Below, one piece after another: positions 15,165-25,600 of a DNA stretch of 36,579 bases. The DNA lies in the NCBI GenBank assembly GCA_023394965.1, contig JAEWZX010000023.1:1-36579 (forward strand). The letters are read 5' to 3'. The position numbers and the translations under genes are program-made. Numbering within the stretch: the first letter of the stretch is position 1; each line of letters opens with the position of its first letter. Below the pieces are notes generated by a model. That model was given only the letters and a program-made list of their open reading frames with translations, was not told the DNA's origin and did no database searches. Source of the DNA: Pseudomonadota bacterium. GTDB lineage: Bacteria > Pseudomonadota > Alphaproteobacteria > Sphingomonadales > Sphingomonadaceae.

Positions 15165-16586
15165 ATGGCCGATTACAAGAACCTGATCGACGGCGAGCTG
15201 GTCGATAATGGCGAATGGCTGGAGGTGCTGAACCCCGCCAACGAACAAATCGTCGGGCGCGTGCCGGCCTGCGGCAAGGACGACCTCGACCGTGCGGTTG
15301 CGGCTGCGCGCCGCGCGTTCAAGGACTGGAAGAAAACTTCTGCGGAAGAACGCCAGAAAGTGGTCCAGGGCATCGCCGCCGCGATCAAGGAAAACGCTGA
15401 CGAACTGTATCGCCTGCTGACCAGCGAACAGGGCAAACCGCACGCGCAGGCGCAGCAGGAAATCTACGGCGCGGCAGGCCTCGCCTCTGCACAAGCTAGC
15501 CTGACGCTCGACGATGTGATCAGCCAAGACGATGATACCCGCTTGTCGCGTACCCGCCGGGTGCCGGTGGGCGTGGTCGGCGGGATCGTGCCGTGGAATT
15601 TCCCCATTATGATGGCGATCCAGAAGATCGTGCCCGCGCTGGTCGCAGGCTGCACGATCGTCCTCAAACCATCGCCGTTCACGCCGCTGACCACATTGCG
15701 GATTGCGGAGCTGATCAAGGATGTGGTGCCGGCCGGCACGGTCAACATCATCACCGGCGAAGACAGCCTTGGCCCTCTGATTACCGGGCATCCGGATATC
15801 GACAAGATCACCTTCACCGGATCGACTGCGACCGGCAAGAAGATCATGGAAGGCGCCAGCAGCGATCTCAAACGGATCACCCTGGAACTGGGCGGCAATG
15901 ACGCTTCGATCGTGCTGCCCGATGCCGATGTCGAAAAGGTGGCTCAACAGCTGTTCTGGTCGAGCTTCACCAATGCGGGCCAGGTCTGCATCGCTGCCAA
16001 GCGCGTTTATATTCACAAGGACATTTACGACGATCTGTCCAAGGCAATAGCCGCCTATGCCGAAAGTGTGGTCGTGGGCGACGGTTCACAGCAGGGCACT
16101 GGCGTTGGCCCGATCCAGAACAAGAAACAGTATGAGCGCGTGCTCGAACTGATTCAGGACGCCAAGGACAACGGCTATAAATTCCTGACGGGTGGGGACA
16201 AGGACCCATCTGGAACGGGATATTATGTGCCAATCACCATTCTCGACAATCCGCCCGAAGATGCGCGGATCGTGGCCGAAGAACAGTTCGGCCCGGTTAT
16301 GCCGCTGCTGAAGTTCGACACGATCGAAGAAGTCATCGAACGCGCTAACAATTCGGATTACGGCCTCGCCGGGGCGGTGTGGACCAAGGACACCGACAAG
16401 GGCGTCGAAATCGCCGAACAGCTCGAAACTGGCACGGTCTGGATCAATGAATTCATGCACTTGTCGCCCTTTGCGCCCTTTGGCGGACACAAGCAGTCGG
16501 GCTTCGGTGCGGAATATGGCATCGATGGGCTGAAGGAATTCACCTATCCGCAAGTCATCACGGTGAAGCGCGACGCTGCCGTCTGA
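15165..16586 (+). CDS. NAD(P)-dependent aldehyde dehydrogenase
   Basis: 473 residues from the ATG at 15165 (MADYKNLIDGE), with AAGGAGAGAG about 6 bases upstream. Family hallmarks are PWNFPIMMA (about 145-153), FTGSTATGKKI, the general-base Glu in LELGGNDA (about 241) and the nucleophile C275 in NAGQVCIAAKR. EEQFGPV and HKQSGFG are near the end. The enzyme oxidises an aldehyde to the acid in the cytoplasm. The substrate cannot be deduced. Divergent arrangement with the acyl-CoA dehydrogenase pair and a shared palindrome suggest a common catabolic pathway. It converges on the 5-oxoprolinase gene with only 9 bases between stops. Confidence 0.95.
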   Translation: MADYKNLIDGELVDNGEWLEVLNPANEQIVGRVPACGKDDLDRAVAAARRAFKDWKKTSAEERQKVVQGIAAAIKENADELYRLLTSEQGKPHAQAQQEIYGAAGLASAQASLTLDDVISQDDDTRLSRTRRVPVGVVGGIVPWNFPIMMAIQKIVPALVAGCTIVLKPSPFTPLTTLRIAELIKDVVPAGTVNIITGEDSLGPLITGHPDIDKITFTGSTATGKKIMEGASSDLKRITLELGGNDASIVLPDADVEKVAQQLFWSSFTNAGQVCIAAKRVYIHKDIYDDLSKAIAAYAESVVVGDGSQQGTGVGPIQNKKQYERVLELIQDAKDNGYKFLTGGDKDPSGTGYYVPITILDNPPEDARIVAEEQFGPVMPLLKFDTIEEVIERANNSDYGLAGAVWTKDTDKGVEIAEQLETGTVWINEFMHLSPFAPFGGHKQSGFGAEYGIDGLKEFTYPQVITVKRDAAV

Positions 16587-16595
16587 TTACGCACC

Positions 16596-19500
16596 TTACT
16601 CCGGGCGGGAAGGGCCGTAGCCCCCACCGCCCGGGGTCATGATAACGAAGGTATCGCCGGGCTGCATCGCGCCCGACCCGGTTGCGCCCAGGTCTTCGCT
16701 CGAGCCGTCTGCCCGCTCGATCCAGTTGCGCCCGGCTGCGGCATCGCCGCCCCCACAGATACCGCGCGGGGCCACTTCCCGTCGGTTGGCCAGCATGTTG
16801 GCCTGCATTGGCTTGAGGAAGGTAATCCGGCGTTCCACGCCGTCCCCGCCGCGATATTCCCCGTCCCCGCCGGAACCGTGCCGGATCGCGAAGGTGACGA
16901 GCCGCACCGGCAGGCGGCTTTCGAGGATTTCCGGATCGGTCAGGCGGGAATTGGTCATGTGGGTCTGCACCGCGCTGGTCCCCTTATGGCCCACGCCAGC
17001 GCCTGATCCACCGCAGATGGTTTCGTAATATTGGTCGGCACCATCGCCAAATGTGAAATTGTTCATCGTGCCCTGGCTAGGCGCCAGTCTGCCGGTCGCA
17101 GCGAAAAGTGCGTCGGTAACGACCTGGCTGGTCTCGACATTGCCCGCCACCACTGCGGCCCCCGGTCGCGGATTGAGCATCGATCCTACGGGCACGATCA
17201 GCTCGATCGGGCGCAGGCAGCCATCGTTCATCGGTATGGCATCGTCGATCAGCGTCCGCACGACGTAGAGCGCAGCGGCCCGCGTAATCGATTTGGGCGC
17301 ATTGAAATTGTCCGGCAGCTGGCGGCTGGTACCAGTAAAATCGAATACGGCAGATCGTTGGTCCCGGTCGACGCGGATGGCGACCTTCACGATTGCGCCA
17401 TTATCCATGGGATAGGCGAAAGCACCATCGTCAAGTCGGTCCAGCAGCCGCCTTACGCTTTCTTCCGAATTGGCGAGGACATGCCCCATATAGGCTGCCA
17501 CAACATCCGCCCCCTGATCGCGTGCAGCTGACTGGAGCAATTCTTCCCCGCGCGTACATGCGGCCAGCTGGGCACGCAGATCGGAAATGTTACGGTCCGG
17601 ATTGCGCGCGGGATGCTTGGCCGATGAAAGCAGATTGCGGATTTCAGCTTCGCGGAACTGCCCGGCATCGACCAGCAGCGCATTGTCGATCAATACCCCC
17701 TCTTCCTCGATCGTCCGGCTTTCGGGCGGCATCGACCCGGGTGCGATCCCGCCGACGTCCGAATGGTGCCCGCGCGCGGCGACGAATGCATCCGGCTCCG
17801 CTGCGCCCTCTTCGAAGAAGACCGGCACGATCACGGTGATGTCTGGCAGGTGAGTGCCACCGCGATAGGGATCGTTGAGCACATAGGCATCGCCGCGCCT
17901 GAAACCGCGTCCGTCACGGGCGCTGCCGCGTGCTTCGATAACCCGGGCAATGCTGTCGCCCATCGAACCGAGATGGACCGGAATATGCGGCGCATTGGCG
18001 ATCAGTTCGCCCGATCCGTCGAACAGCGCGCAGGAGAAATCGAGCCGTTCCTTGATGTTGACCGACGTTGCCGTGGATTGGAGAACCACACCCATCTCTT
18101 CGGCGATGGCCATGAAAAGGTTGTTGAAGATTTCCAGCCGTATCGGGTCGACCTCGGTGCCCGCTGCGCGCGTTCTCTGCAGCGGGGTGGTGCGGGTAAG
18201 CACGAGGCTGCCTTCTTCGGCAAGCCGGGCCTGCCAGCCGGGCTCGACCACTGTCGTCGATGCTGGGTCGATTACCAATGCCGGGCCATCCACGGCTTCA
18301 CCAGTGCCCATCGCCGCGCGCTCGATGGTCTTCCATGTGCCCGATGGCTCGCCCGTCGCAGGCACCGGTTCGGCAAGCGCATTGCCGAGGCCGCCGGAGG
18401 TCCCGCTCGCCTCGACGCTCAGCGCTTCGACGATGATCGGCGCTTCGGCATCGGAATAGCCGAACCGCTGGCGGTGCAGGGTGCGGAACGTCCGGTCCAT
18501 CGCTGTCGGATCATCGCAATCGATCGCCAGCACACTGTCGCTGCCTTCGAAGCGCAGGCGGGCTTGGCGTGCCAGAACGATGTCCTCATCCGCAATACCC
18601 TGGTCGATCAGCGCCCGGCGCGCCTGATTTTCCAGATCACATAGCTCGGCGGTGAAGCTGTCGCCCAGTGTTCTGACGAGACTGATTTCGCGGATGGATT
18701 TCACCGGAGCTAGACCAATGCCGTAAGCCGATAGAATGCCCGCCAGCGGGTGGACCAGTACGGTCTCCATCCCCAGCGCATCGGCCACCCTGCAGGCGTG
18801 CTGCCCGCCGGCGCCGCCGAAGCAGGCGAGGGCATAGGCGGTGACGTCGTGCCCCCGGGCCACGCTGATCTTGCGGATGGCATTGGCCATGCTGTCGACG
18901 GCAATGGCGAGGAAGCCTTCCGCGATTTCTTCGAGCGATTTCGGCTCTGGAAGCGCAGAGGCGATTTCCATCAGACGGGTGCGAGATGCATGCTGATCAA
19001 GCGTCTGATTACCCGCCGCACCGAACACTTTCGGGAAAAACGCTGGATCGATCCTGCCGAGAAACAGATTACAATCGGTCACGGTCAGCGGCCCGCCCTT
19101 GCGATAGCAGGCGGGGCCTGGGTTGGCACCGGCGCTTTCGGGGCCGACCGTGAACCGCCCGCCATCGAACCGGCAGATCGATCCGCCTCCCGCGGCGACG
19201 GTGTGGATCTGCATCATCGGCGCAGCCACGCGCACCCCGGCCACCACACTGTCGCCGGTCAGTTCGTATTCGCCCGCATAATGGGCGACATCGGTGCTGG
19301 TGCCGCCCATGTCGAAACCAATGAGCCTCTCGTGCCCGAGCGGCTTGCCCGCTGCGACCATGCCGACGACGCCGCCAGCCGGCCCCGACAGGATCGCATC
19401 CTTGCCGCGAAAGGCGCCGACTTCCGCCAGGCCGCCGTTCGATTGCATGAACCGCAGGCTGTCGGTTTCGGGCAAGCCGGCCTGAAGCGTATCGGTATAG

Positions 19501-20162
19501 CGGCGCAGGACCGGCGAGAGATAGGCGTCCACCACCGTCGTATCGCCGCGCGGGATCAGGCGGATGAGCGGCGCAACCTCATGGCTGACGCTGATTTGCG
19601 CAAAGCCCATCTCGCGGGCGATGGCAGCCAGCCGTTCTTCATGGTCGCGGAATTTCCAGCCGTGCATCAGAACGATTGCCAGCGCATCGAAGCCATCCGC
19701 ACGCAGCTCTGCGAAAGCCCGGCGCGCCTGCCCTTCGTCCAGCGGGGTGAGGACTTCGCCATCGGCGGACACCCGCTCGTCGATCTCGACCACGTGCGAT
19801 GGCAGTTGTTCGGGCAGCACGATGTGGCGGGCGAAGATATCCGGCCGGGCCTGATTGCCGATCCGCAGTGCATCCCCGAAGCCGCGAGTGATGGCGAGAG
19901 CCAGCCGCTCGCCCTTGCGTTCGAGCAGCGCGTTGGTGGCAACCGTAGTGCCGATCCGCAATTCGGCGATCGGGCCGCTGCCATGCCGTTCCATCAACCG
20001 CCGCACCGCCTCGCTCGCCGCATCGGCATAATGGCCGGGATTTTCCGACAGCAGCTTGTCGGTCACCAGCACCCCACCGGGCGTCACCGCCACCACATCG
20101 GTAAAAGTACCGCCCCGATCCACTGCAAAGTGCCAGGTTCCGGTTTTGCTGTTTGCTTCCAC
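16596..20162 (-). CDS. 5-oxoprolinase (ATP-hydrolysing), HyuA-HyuB fusion
   Basis: This 1188-residue protein has the full two-part layout. Hydantoinase A begins at the N-terminus with FAVDRGGTFTDVVA, contains EIRKISVARGHDVTAYALACFGGAG-type sequence and carries the ATP-binding GFDMGGTSTDVAHYAG. Hydantoinase B starts near 670 with DPIRLEIFNNLFMAIAEEMG and ends HGSGGDGEYRGGDGVERRI and PGGGGYGPSRPE. Such fusions usually hydrolyse 5-oxo-L-proline to glutamate with ATP, though hydantoinases of similar layout exist. The start is GTG at 20162. It is 12 bases downstream of the TPR-sulfotransferase, so it belongs to the same transcription unit, which is unusual company for this enzyme. Confidence 0.93.
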   Translation of the reverse strand: MEANSKTGTWHFAVDRGGTFTDVVAVTPGGVLVTDKLLSENPGHYADAASEAVRRLMERHGSGPIAELRIGTTVATNALLERKGERLALAITRGFGDALRIGNQARPDIFARHIVLPEQLPSHVVEIDERVSADGEVLTPLDEGQARRAFAELRADGFDALAIVLMHGWKFRDHEERLAAIAREMGFAQISVSHEVAPLIRLIPRGDTTVVDAYLSPVLRRYTDTLQAGLPETDSLRFMQSNGGLAEVGAFRGKDAILSGPAGGVVGMVAAGKPLGHERLIGFDMGGTSTDVAHYAGEYELTGDSVVAGVRVAAPMMQIHTVAAGGGSICRFDGGRFTVGPESAGANPGPACYRKGGPLTVTDCNLFLGRIDPAFFPKVFGAAGNQTLDQHASRTRLMEIASALPEPKSLEEIAEGFLAIAVDSMANAIRKISVARGHDVTAYALACFGGAGGQHACRVADALGMETVLVHPLAGILSAYGIGLAPVKSIREISLVRTLGDSFTAELCDLENQARRALIDQGIADEDIVLARQARLRFEGSDSVLAIDCDDPTAMDRTFRTLHRQRFGYSDAEAPIIVEALSVEASGTSGGLGNALAEPVPATGEPSGTWKTIERAAMGTGEAVDGPALVIDPASTTVVEPGWQARLAEEGSLVLTRTTPLQRTRAAGTEVDPIRLEIFNNLFMAIAEEMGVVLQSTATSVNIKERLDFSCALFDGSGELIANAPHIPVHLGSMGDSIARVIEARGSARDGRGFRRGDAYVLNDPYRGGTHLPDITVIVPVFFEEGAAEPDAFVAARGHHSDVGGIAPGSMPPESRTIEEEGVLIDNALLVDAGQFREAEIRNLLSSAKHPARNPDRNISDLRAQLAACTRGEELLQSAARDQGADVVAAYMGHVLANSEESVRRLLDRLDDGAFAYPMDNGAIVKVAIRVDRDQRSAVFDFTGTSRQLPDNFNAPKSITRAAALYVVRTLIDDAIPMNDGCLRPIELIVPVGSMLNPRPGAAVVAGNVETSQVVTDALFAATGRLAPSQGTMNNFTFGDGADQYYETICGGSGAGVGHKGTSAVQTHMTNSRLTDPEILESRLPVRLVTFAIRHGSGGDGEYRGGDGVERRITFLKPMQANMLANRREVAPRGICGGGDAAAGRNWIERADGSSEDLGATGSGAMQPGDTFVIMTPGGGGYGPSRPE

Positions 20163-20174
20163 TGTGCCGGGCCT

Positions 20175-21764
20175 CTACTTCTCGGCAAGATCGCCCAAAG
20201 CGTCCCGCAGAGGGCCAAGCCATGGCGCGTATGGTTTCCAGACAGCCATGCCATCGCGGTTGAGCGGTCGACGAACCTGCTCGCTGCTTGGAGTGCGGAC
20301 GACGCGGTCGAGACGATGAAAGTCGAGCACCGCGTCTTCCCAGTTGAGGCCCAGATATTTCAATACGTCGCCAATCTGCGAGCGAGGATCTCCGACCAGC
20401 GTCGAATAGTCGACGTGGTGCACCATGCCAGGGGCGACAGCGTCGAAGTGGGAGAGCAGGCGGACATTGTCGACATAGCATTGAGCCACGTCTTGCAGAG
20501 AAAACGAAGCTGCATGTGCGCTGCTGAAAGACTGAGTGAAATTCGAAAAGCAGCAATCCATAGCAGGACGGCGAATGTCGATGAACCGCGCCTGTGGCAG
20601 GATCTTACGAATGAACAGGATGTTGCTCCAGTTATGGGGGAGCTTATCGATGAAGAACCGCGTGCTCTGCATCCGGTGGACCGAGGCGCGTTCGAGATAT
20701 TCCTGCCCGAAACGGGCCGCTTGCTCGGCCGTAAGCGAGCGGATCGCTTGCGGCACGGTAGTCTTTCCCTGGCGAGTTGCCATTTCCATGAACCCGCGCA
20801 GAATTGCCGGGATGTAAGGGAGTTCGCCGATGGGTTCGATCTGCGAATGCGAACCCAGGATCTGTTCGAGCAGGGTCGACCCTGACCTGGGGAGGGAAAC
20901 GATGAAAACCGGTATGTCGCTGCCTACCTGTGTGGTGGGCAGACCTGCGATGTAATTCTCGTCGACCTTATCCCTGATCTCGTCGACTTCCGCGCTCAGT
21001 TCCCTTGCGTCATAGCCAATAGCCTTGGCACGAAGCCGGTTGCCTTCCTCGTAGTGATCAAATGCGGCCTCGAATTCTCCCTTGTCGTGAAGTGCCCGCG
21101 CGAGCGAAAAATTCAGGGGGGCTTCGTTGCGCTCGTCAATCGCGATCGCAAGGGCTGCCTTCATAGTGGCTATATCGTCATCGCCCAGGATCGGCTGCTT
21201 GATGCTGGCCAGCGCCCACCATGCATCGCCAGTACCATCGTCGATCGCAATAGCCTGGCGGAAAGCGGCAATCGCGTCTTCTACCTGGCCGTTGGCACGA
21301 AGGTTATGGCCGTAGGCGATCCACAGTTGCGGGCTGGACGGCTTTTCATCGAGAAGTTGACGATAGATAGTCCGCGCCTCTTCCGCTTTCCCGATTTTTT
21401 CCAGCGTGTTGGCAAGTATCGCGCGAAGACTGGTATCGCCGCGCTCCTTGGCAAGGCTTTCGAACATCGGAATGGCGATGGCGGGACGTTCTTGCTGATT
21501 GACCACCGCCGCCAGTTGTCGCCTTGTGTCGTAATCGCGGGAACCGAGTTTGATCGCCTTGGATAGGAACTGTTCCGCCTGGCCAAGTGCGCCGAGGCAA
21601 CTGGCGGTCTCTCCCAGTAAAGCTAGGGCTTGCGGATGGTCTCGATGACGGCGAAGGAAGCCGATAAGGAACTGCGCTGCCTGTTCATATCTGGCGTTCT
21701 CGATCAGTTCCTTTGCCTGGGTGAGTTCGGGATTGATCGAGATCGGTATGCCAAGATTATTCAT
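20175..21764 (-). CDS. TPR-containing sulfotransferase family protein
   Basis: In this 529-residue protein about residues 10-240 are tandem TPR hairpins (repeats of the type ARYEQAAQFLIGFLRRHRDHPQALALLG). From about 270 there is a sulfotransferase domain with the PAPS 5'-phosphosulfate loop VFIVSLPRSGSTLLEQIL and the acceptor-side SQIEPIGEL. A 3'-phosphate region follows near RFIDIRRPAMDCCFSNF. No signal peptide is present, so it is cytoplasmic. The TPR part probably binds the acceptor, perhaps a protein or glycan. It lies 15 bases from the upstream sulfotransferase and 12 from the 5-oxoprolinase. PAPS would come from CysD/CysNC. The acceptor is unknown. Confidence 0.88.
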   Translation of the reverse strand: MNNLGIPISINPELTQAKELIENARYEQAAQFLIGFLRRHRDHPQALALLGETASCLGALGQAEQFLSKAIKLGSRDYDTRRQLAAVVNQQERPAIAIPMFESLAKERGDTSLRAILANTLEKIGKAEEARTIYRQLLDEKPSSPQLWIAYGHNLRANGQVEDAIAAFRQAIAIDDGTGDAWWALASIKQPILGDDDIATMKAALAIAIDERNEAPLNFSLARALHDKGEFEAAFDHYEEGNRLRAKAIGYDARELSAEVDEIRDKVDENYIAGLPTTQVGSDIPVFIVSLPRSGSTLLEQILGSHSQIEPIGELPYIPAILRGFMEMATRQGKTTVPQAIRSLTAEQAARFGQEYLERASVHRMQSTRFFIDKLPHNWSNILFIRKILPQARFIDIRRPAMDCCFSNFTQSFSSAHAASFSLQDVAQCYVDNVRLLSHFDAVAPGMVHHVDYSTLVGDPRSQIGDVLKYLGLNWEDAVLDFHRLDRVVRTPSSEQVRRPLNRDGMAVWKPYAPWLGPLRDALGDLAEK

Positions 21765-21779
21765 GAGCCAGAACCTTCG

Positions 21780-22565
21780 TCAAACGTAACCCAGAACCTG
21801 GCGAAGTCCGGGAGCCTGATAATCTACAAGGGCGCGATGACGCGCGCCAAGTGTCTCGGGCAATTCGAATGCAATGCCGGTAAGATTTTCGCGCGCGGTA
21901 GCGCTCTCTTCCCGATTTGCCCCCAATCTTACGCGTTCGATCCAGTCCGCGGGAAACGAGATTCCTGCGGCTTCCAGAAGAGTGCGAAAGAAAGCTTCGG
22001 CGTCAGTCCGTTCCAGATTTCCCAGGTGCCGAGTTAGATCTTCATATTTAACGACATGGCAGCGCCCGCCCAGCCAGGCTGCCGCATTGAGTTCGTAGAT
22101 GTCGTTCAGAGACGGCAGCTTTTGCGGCAGGCCGAAAATCATCATCGTCAGCAATTCATCGGCCGAAACGGAACCACTACGAAGGTGATCCACATTGCCG
22201 CGGAACTGTTCTGACAGAATGAAGCGGGCGCGCGCAATCACCCAGTCATACGGGTCCCTGTAAAGCAAGATGCGGCGCGTCGCTGCCGTTTCGATGACGG
22301 ATGCGTCTGCGAAGAAAAGGTGGCCCCAGCTCAGTTTGGGGCTTGCTGGATCGAAGGCGGAGCGGTGGGCCTGAAGATTGCCCCACTGGATGAAGTCCGC
22401 ACCGTATTGCTGATCAACCGGCACGAACATGCGCATGATGTTGCGCAGTAGGTGACTACCGCTTTTGGGAATGGAGTTCAGGAACACTGGCCGAGCAAGT
22501 CTGGTTTGCGCAAACCGGGCGTTGGCGTTGTCGAGATTGTCCTTTCGGACCAGAATTTCAGGCAT
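21780..22565 (-). CDS. Sulfotransferase-like protein
   Basis: This 261-residue protein has AAGGAGCTGAG just before the ATG. An N-terminal P-loop-like PAPS site, VFLNSIPKSGSHLLRNIM (about 27-44), and a central RRILLYRDPYDWVIARARF (about 122-140, matching the 3'-phosphate binding region) identify the sulfotransferase fold. The length fits a compact single-domain enzyme. It has no signal peptide. It is the first of three closely packed genes (this, TPR-sulfotransferase, 5-oxoprolinase) that follow the TonB-dependent receptor after a 94-bp gap containing a hairpin. Two dissimilar sulfotransferases side by side suggest two sulfation sites or two acceptors. The acceptor cannot be named. Confidence 0.85.
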   Translation of the reverse strand: MPEILVRKDNLDNANARFAQTRLARPVFLNSIPKSGSHLLRNIMRMFVPVDQQYGADFIQWGNLQAHRSAFDPASPKLSWGHLFFADASVIETAATRRILLYRDPYDWVIARARFILSEQFRGNVDHLRSGSVSADELLTMMIFGLPQKLPSLNDIYELNAAAWLGGRCHVVKYEDLTRHLGNLERTDAEAFFRTLLEAAGISFPADWIERVRLGANREESATARENLTGIAFELPETLGARHRALVDYQAPGLRQVLGYV

Positions 22566-22595
22566 CTCAGCTCCTTGGCGAAGGGCCTAACAGAA

Positions 22596-22621
22596 GGGGC
22601 GGCATGTTGCCATGCCGCCCC
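22596..22621 (-). terminator. GC-rich hairpin between TonB receptor and sulfotransferase genes
   Basis: GGGGCGGCAT and ATGCCGCCCC form a perfect 10-bp stem with a 6-base loop. In the direction of transcription (minus) it is followed by TTCTGTTAGG, a poor U-tract, so it is either a weak terminator letting some read-through into the sulfotransferase genes or an mRNA-stabilising end for the receptor transcript. Confidence 0.6.
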
Positions 22622-22659
22622 GAATTTTCTGGGGTTCGAGCCCAGGCTGTTGCGCGGTA

Positions 22660-25600
22660 TCAGAACCGAGTGGAGATGTTGATGAATGCCCGCCGTCCGA
22701 CAAATGGATACTGAGATGCCGGAATGACCGGTCCAAGAAGAGGGATCTCGTTACCATTCAGCACGGACACGCGGGGAGGGCGAGTATCGAACAGGTTGCT
22801 TATACCAGCGGTTATATCGAACATTCCATCTGCGATTTCCTGCGATACCGAGATATTGTGGTAGAACGTTGTCGGAGCAGTCAGATCCGGACAATAACGA
22901 CCATAGATCGGTAGATCGCCAGCGGGATTGTCGGTGTTGAATGAGTCGAGACACCGGTCACCGCCATTATCTTCTAGGAAATCATCGACGTTGGACGTCG
23001 AACCAATGACGTTAATGCCGTAAAACAGGCTGAAGCCCGATGGGTGTGCCCACGTAGCACGGAAATCGGCTACCCATTCCGGTGATCCAGCTTCCCCATT
23101 GTCGGATTCGAGGCCCGACGTCGGCAACAGCCGGGAATCGTCCTTGATCTGCCAAGTGGCTTCACCGCGCAGCGTCAGCAGGCCTGCATTGCCCATATCG
23201 TGAGAAACGTTGAGCGAAACGTCGATACCAGAATTACGCTGACTGGCGACGTTGATGTACTGGTCGTAAATTTCGTCGATCTGATAGACCGCAGTTGCGT
23301 TCTGACCACGAGTGAACAGGTCGCAAAGCGGTTCGCTCGCGAAATTTTCCGACCGGTAGCAGCCATTCAGAATGGTAGCTGCACCAAGCTGGGTTATCTC
23401 ACCTTTCACCTTGATATCGAAATAGTCCACCGCAAGACTGAACTTCGTATCTCCGAGGAAACCGAGATTGGGTGTCAGAACCACGCCAATGACCTTGGCG
23501 TCGGAGGTCTCCGCTTCCAGATTGCCGAGGCCACCCTGAGAATAGGCAGTCGCGGTAATACCGCCACCGGCGTAATCGCCAGGAATTCCATCCGCGGCGC
23601 AGTTGTCCGCCACGCGCTGGGATGTGCTCCCACTGGATAGTCCAGCTTGCCAGTTGATGCAGGGGTCCACGCGCTGATTAACGAAGCTGGTCTCATCGGC
23701 CAGGAACTGTTCGAAAAGAGCAGGAGCGCGGTACGACGTCCCGTAGCTGCCCCGGAAACGAAGCCAGTCATTCAGCGCCCAGTTGAAACCAAGCTTGTAC
23801 GTGAAATTACCGTTGTCGCTATCACTAACTCCATCCGATGCGCGCGTAGCCTTCACATTTGTAAGGCGACCTGCGGCGGAAAATGTCAGGTTTTCGAAGA
23901 ACGGCTTGTCGGCCAGTATCGGAACACTGAGTTCGGCAAAGGCTTCAGTCGTAAGGCTCTTGCCGGCAGTGATTCCCGATGCCGTGGATCCCCATGCATT
24001 GCCTGCACGGGTGATTTCGCCCGGCGTGTCATTGATCTTGTCCCGGCGTGCGGTGACGCCAGCGGCGACGCCAAGCGGGCCTGCAGGCAATTGGAACAGC
24101 TCGCCGCTCACGGACGCTTCACCCGTCAACTGGGTGTAGATCGTCTGCCCTTCTTCCCAATCGAAGATGAAGCCAATTTGTTCAGGCGTCAGATTGCCTC
24201 GCAGAAACTCCGGATCTGCCCAGGGAATGTCGATGCACTGCCGCCCGGAAACCGGTGTGACCGTGCCGACACACGATGCAGTCTGGAAATAGCCGGTGTC
24301 GTAAACATCCTGCAGAATCTGTTGACTGCGGTAGCGTCCGTCGCTGCGGCTGTACTGAACATACGCTTCGTAACGCCAGTTGCCACCGGAAGAGATGTCG
24401 CCCCGAAGGCCACCTACACCGCGATAATAGTCAACTTTCTGGCTGGAGTCGTTCTGGTTGGTGATGGCAGTGGGGCTGAGGTAGTTGACGCCTTCGAAAC
24501 CGTCGCCCCAGTAATTGGACGTGTTACCCGGGCCGGTACCATAGAGCTCGCCAGTGTAGCCGAAATTCCAGAATTGGCGCCAGCCGTTCTGATAGGTTTC
24601 GCGGCGATTGTACAGAAATTCGCCGAAAAGCTCGACGGAATCGGAGAGTTCGAACGATGCTTCTGCGTAACCGGTGTAGAGATCGGTCTCGGGAATCATG
24701 GTCTGTTCACCCACGAACGGGTGATAGGCGTTCTGCACAGCCATCGATTCCGCGTCATATCCGGTGGGGAACCAGCCTGCCGGGGCGCGGAAATCACCCG
24801 GATACGCCGGGTCTCCATATGCAGGAATGCCAAGCGTGCCGCTGCCCGGACCGTTGGCGTACTGATACTGCAGCAGCACGGACCGCCCGAAGGGCGAAGT
24901 CTGCGTTCCCGTATTGGGGCCGCCCGGACCATCGAGCTGGAGATTGTCGATCAGGTTGTAGGTCCAGATGTGGCCCCACCGCAGATCTTCGCAATGTGGC
25001 TGACCCGTGCGCGGATCGATCAGGTCGGAGCGCGAACCACTTTCATTGAAAATATAGGCTTCGGGACAGGCCAGATAGCTACGGTCGCCACGTTTAAGTT
25101 CGTTGGTGTGTGAATAGTCAGCTGCGACGGTGATGTGGCCGCGAGAGAAGTTCTTGGTGTAGGCGGCGCTGACGCGAAATTCTTCCCCACCTGAATCGAA
25201 TGGAACGGAGACATTGAAGTCCAGCTTCAGTCCGTCCTCCCGGTCCCCAGTCAGAATATTGACGACACCGGCGACGGCATCCGAACCATAGACCGACGAA
25301 GCGCCGGTCTTCAGGATCTGAATGTCCTTTACGATTGAAAGCGGGAGCACATTGAGATCGAAAGACGACACTGCACCGCGTGTCCCCGCAGGACCGGCGC
25401 GCCGACCGTTCAGCAGGACCAGCGTGCGGTTGGCACCAAGACCGCGCAAATCGATCGTCTGTGCGCCTTGGCCACCATTGGTGACATAGTTCGACGACAG
25501 AGCTGAAGTGATTTGCGTGGATCCGGATGCAACCGGGGAACTTTGTAGAGCGCTCGCCAGATCAAGTTTGCCTTCGCGGCGGGCGATTTCAGGACTCACG

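Noticed and set aside
18750..20885. 711-codon plus-strand frame opposite the 5-oxoprolinase and sulfotransferase
   Set aside because: The translation is rich in His/Arg/Gln without domains and crosses two well-supported genes on the other strand.
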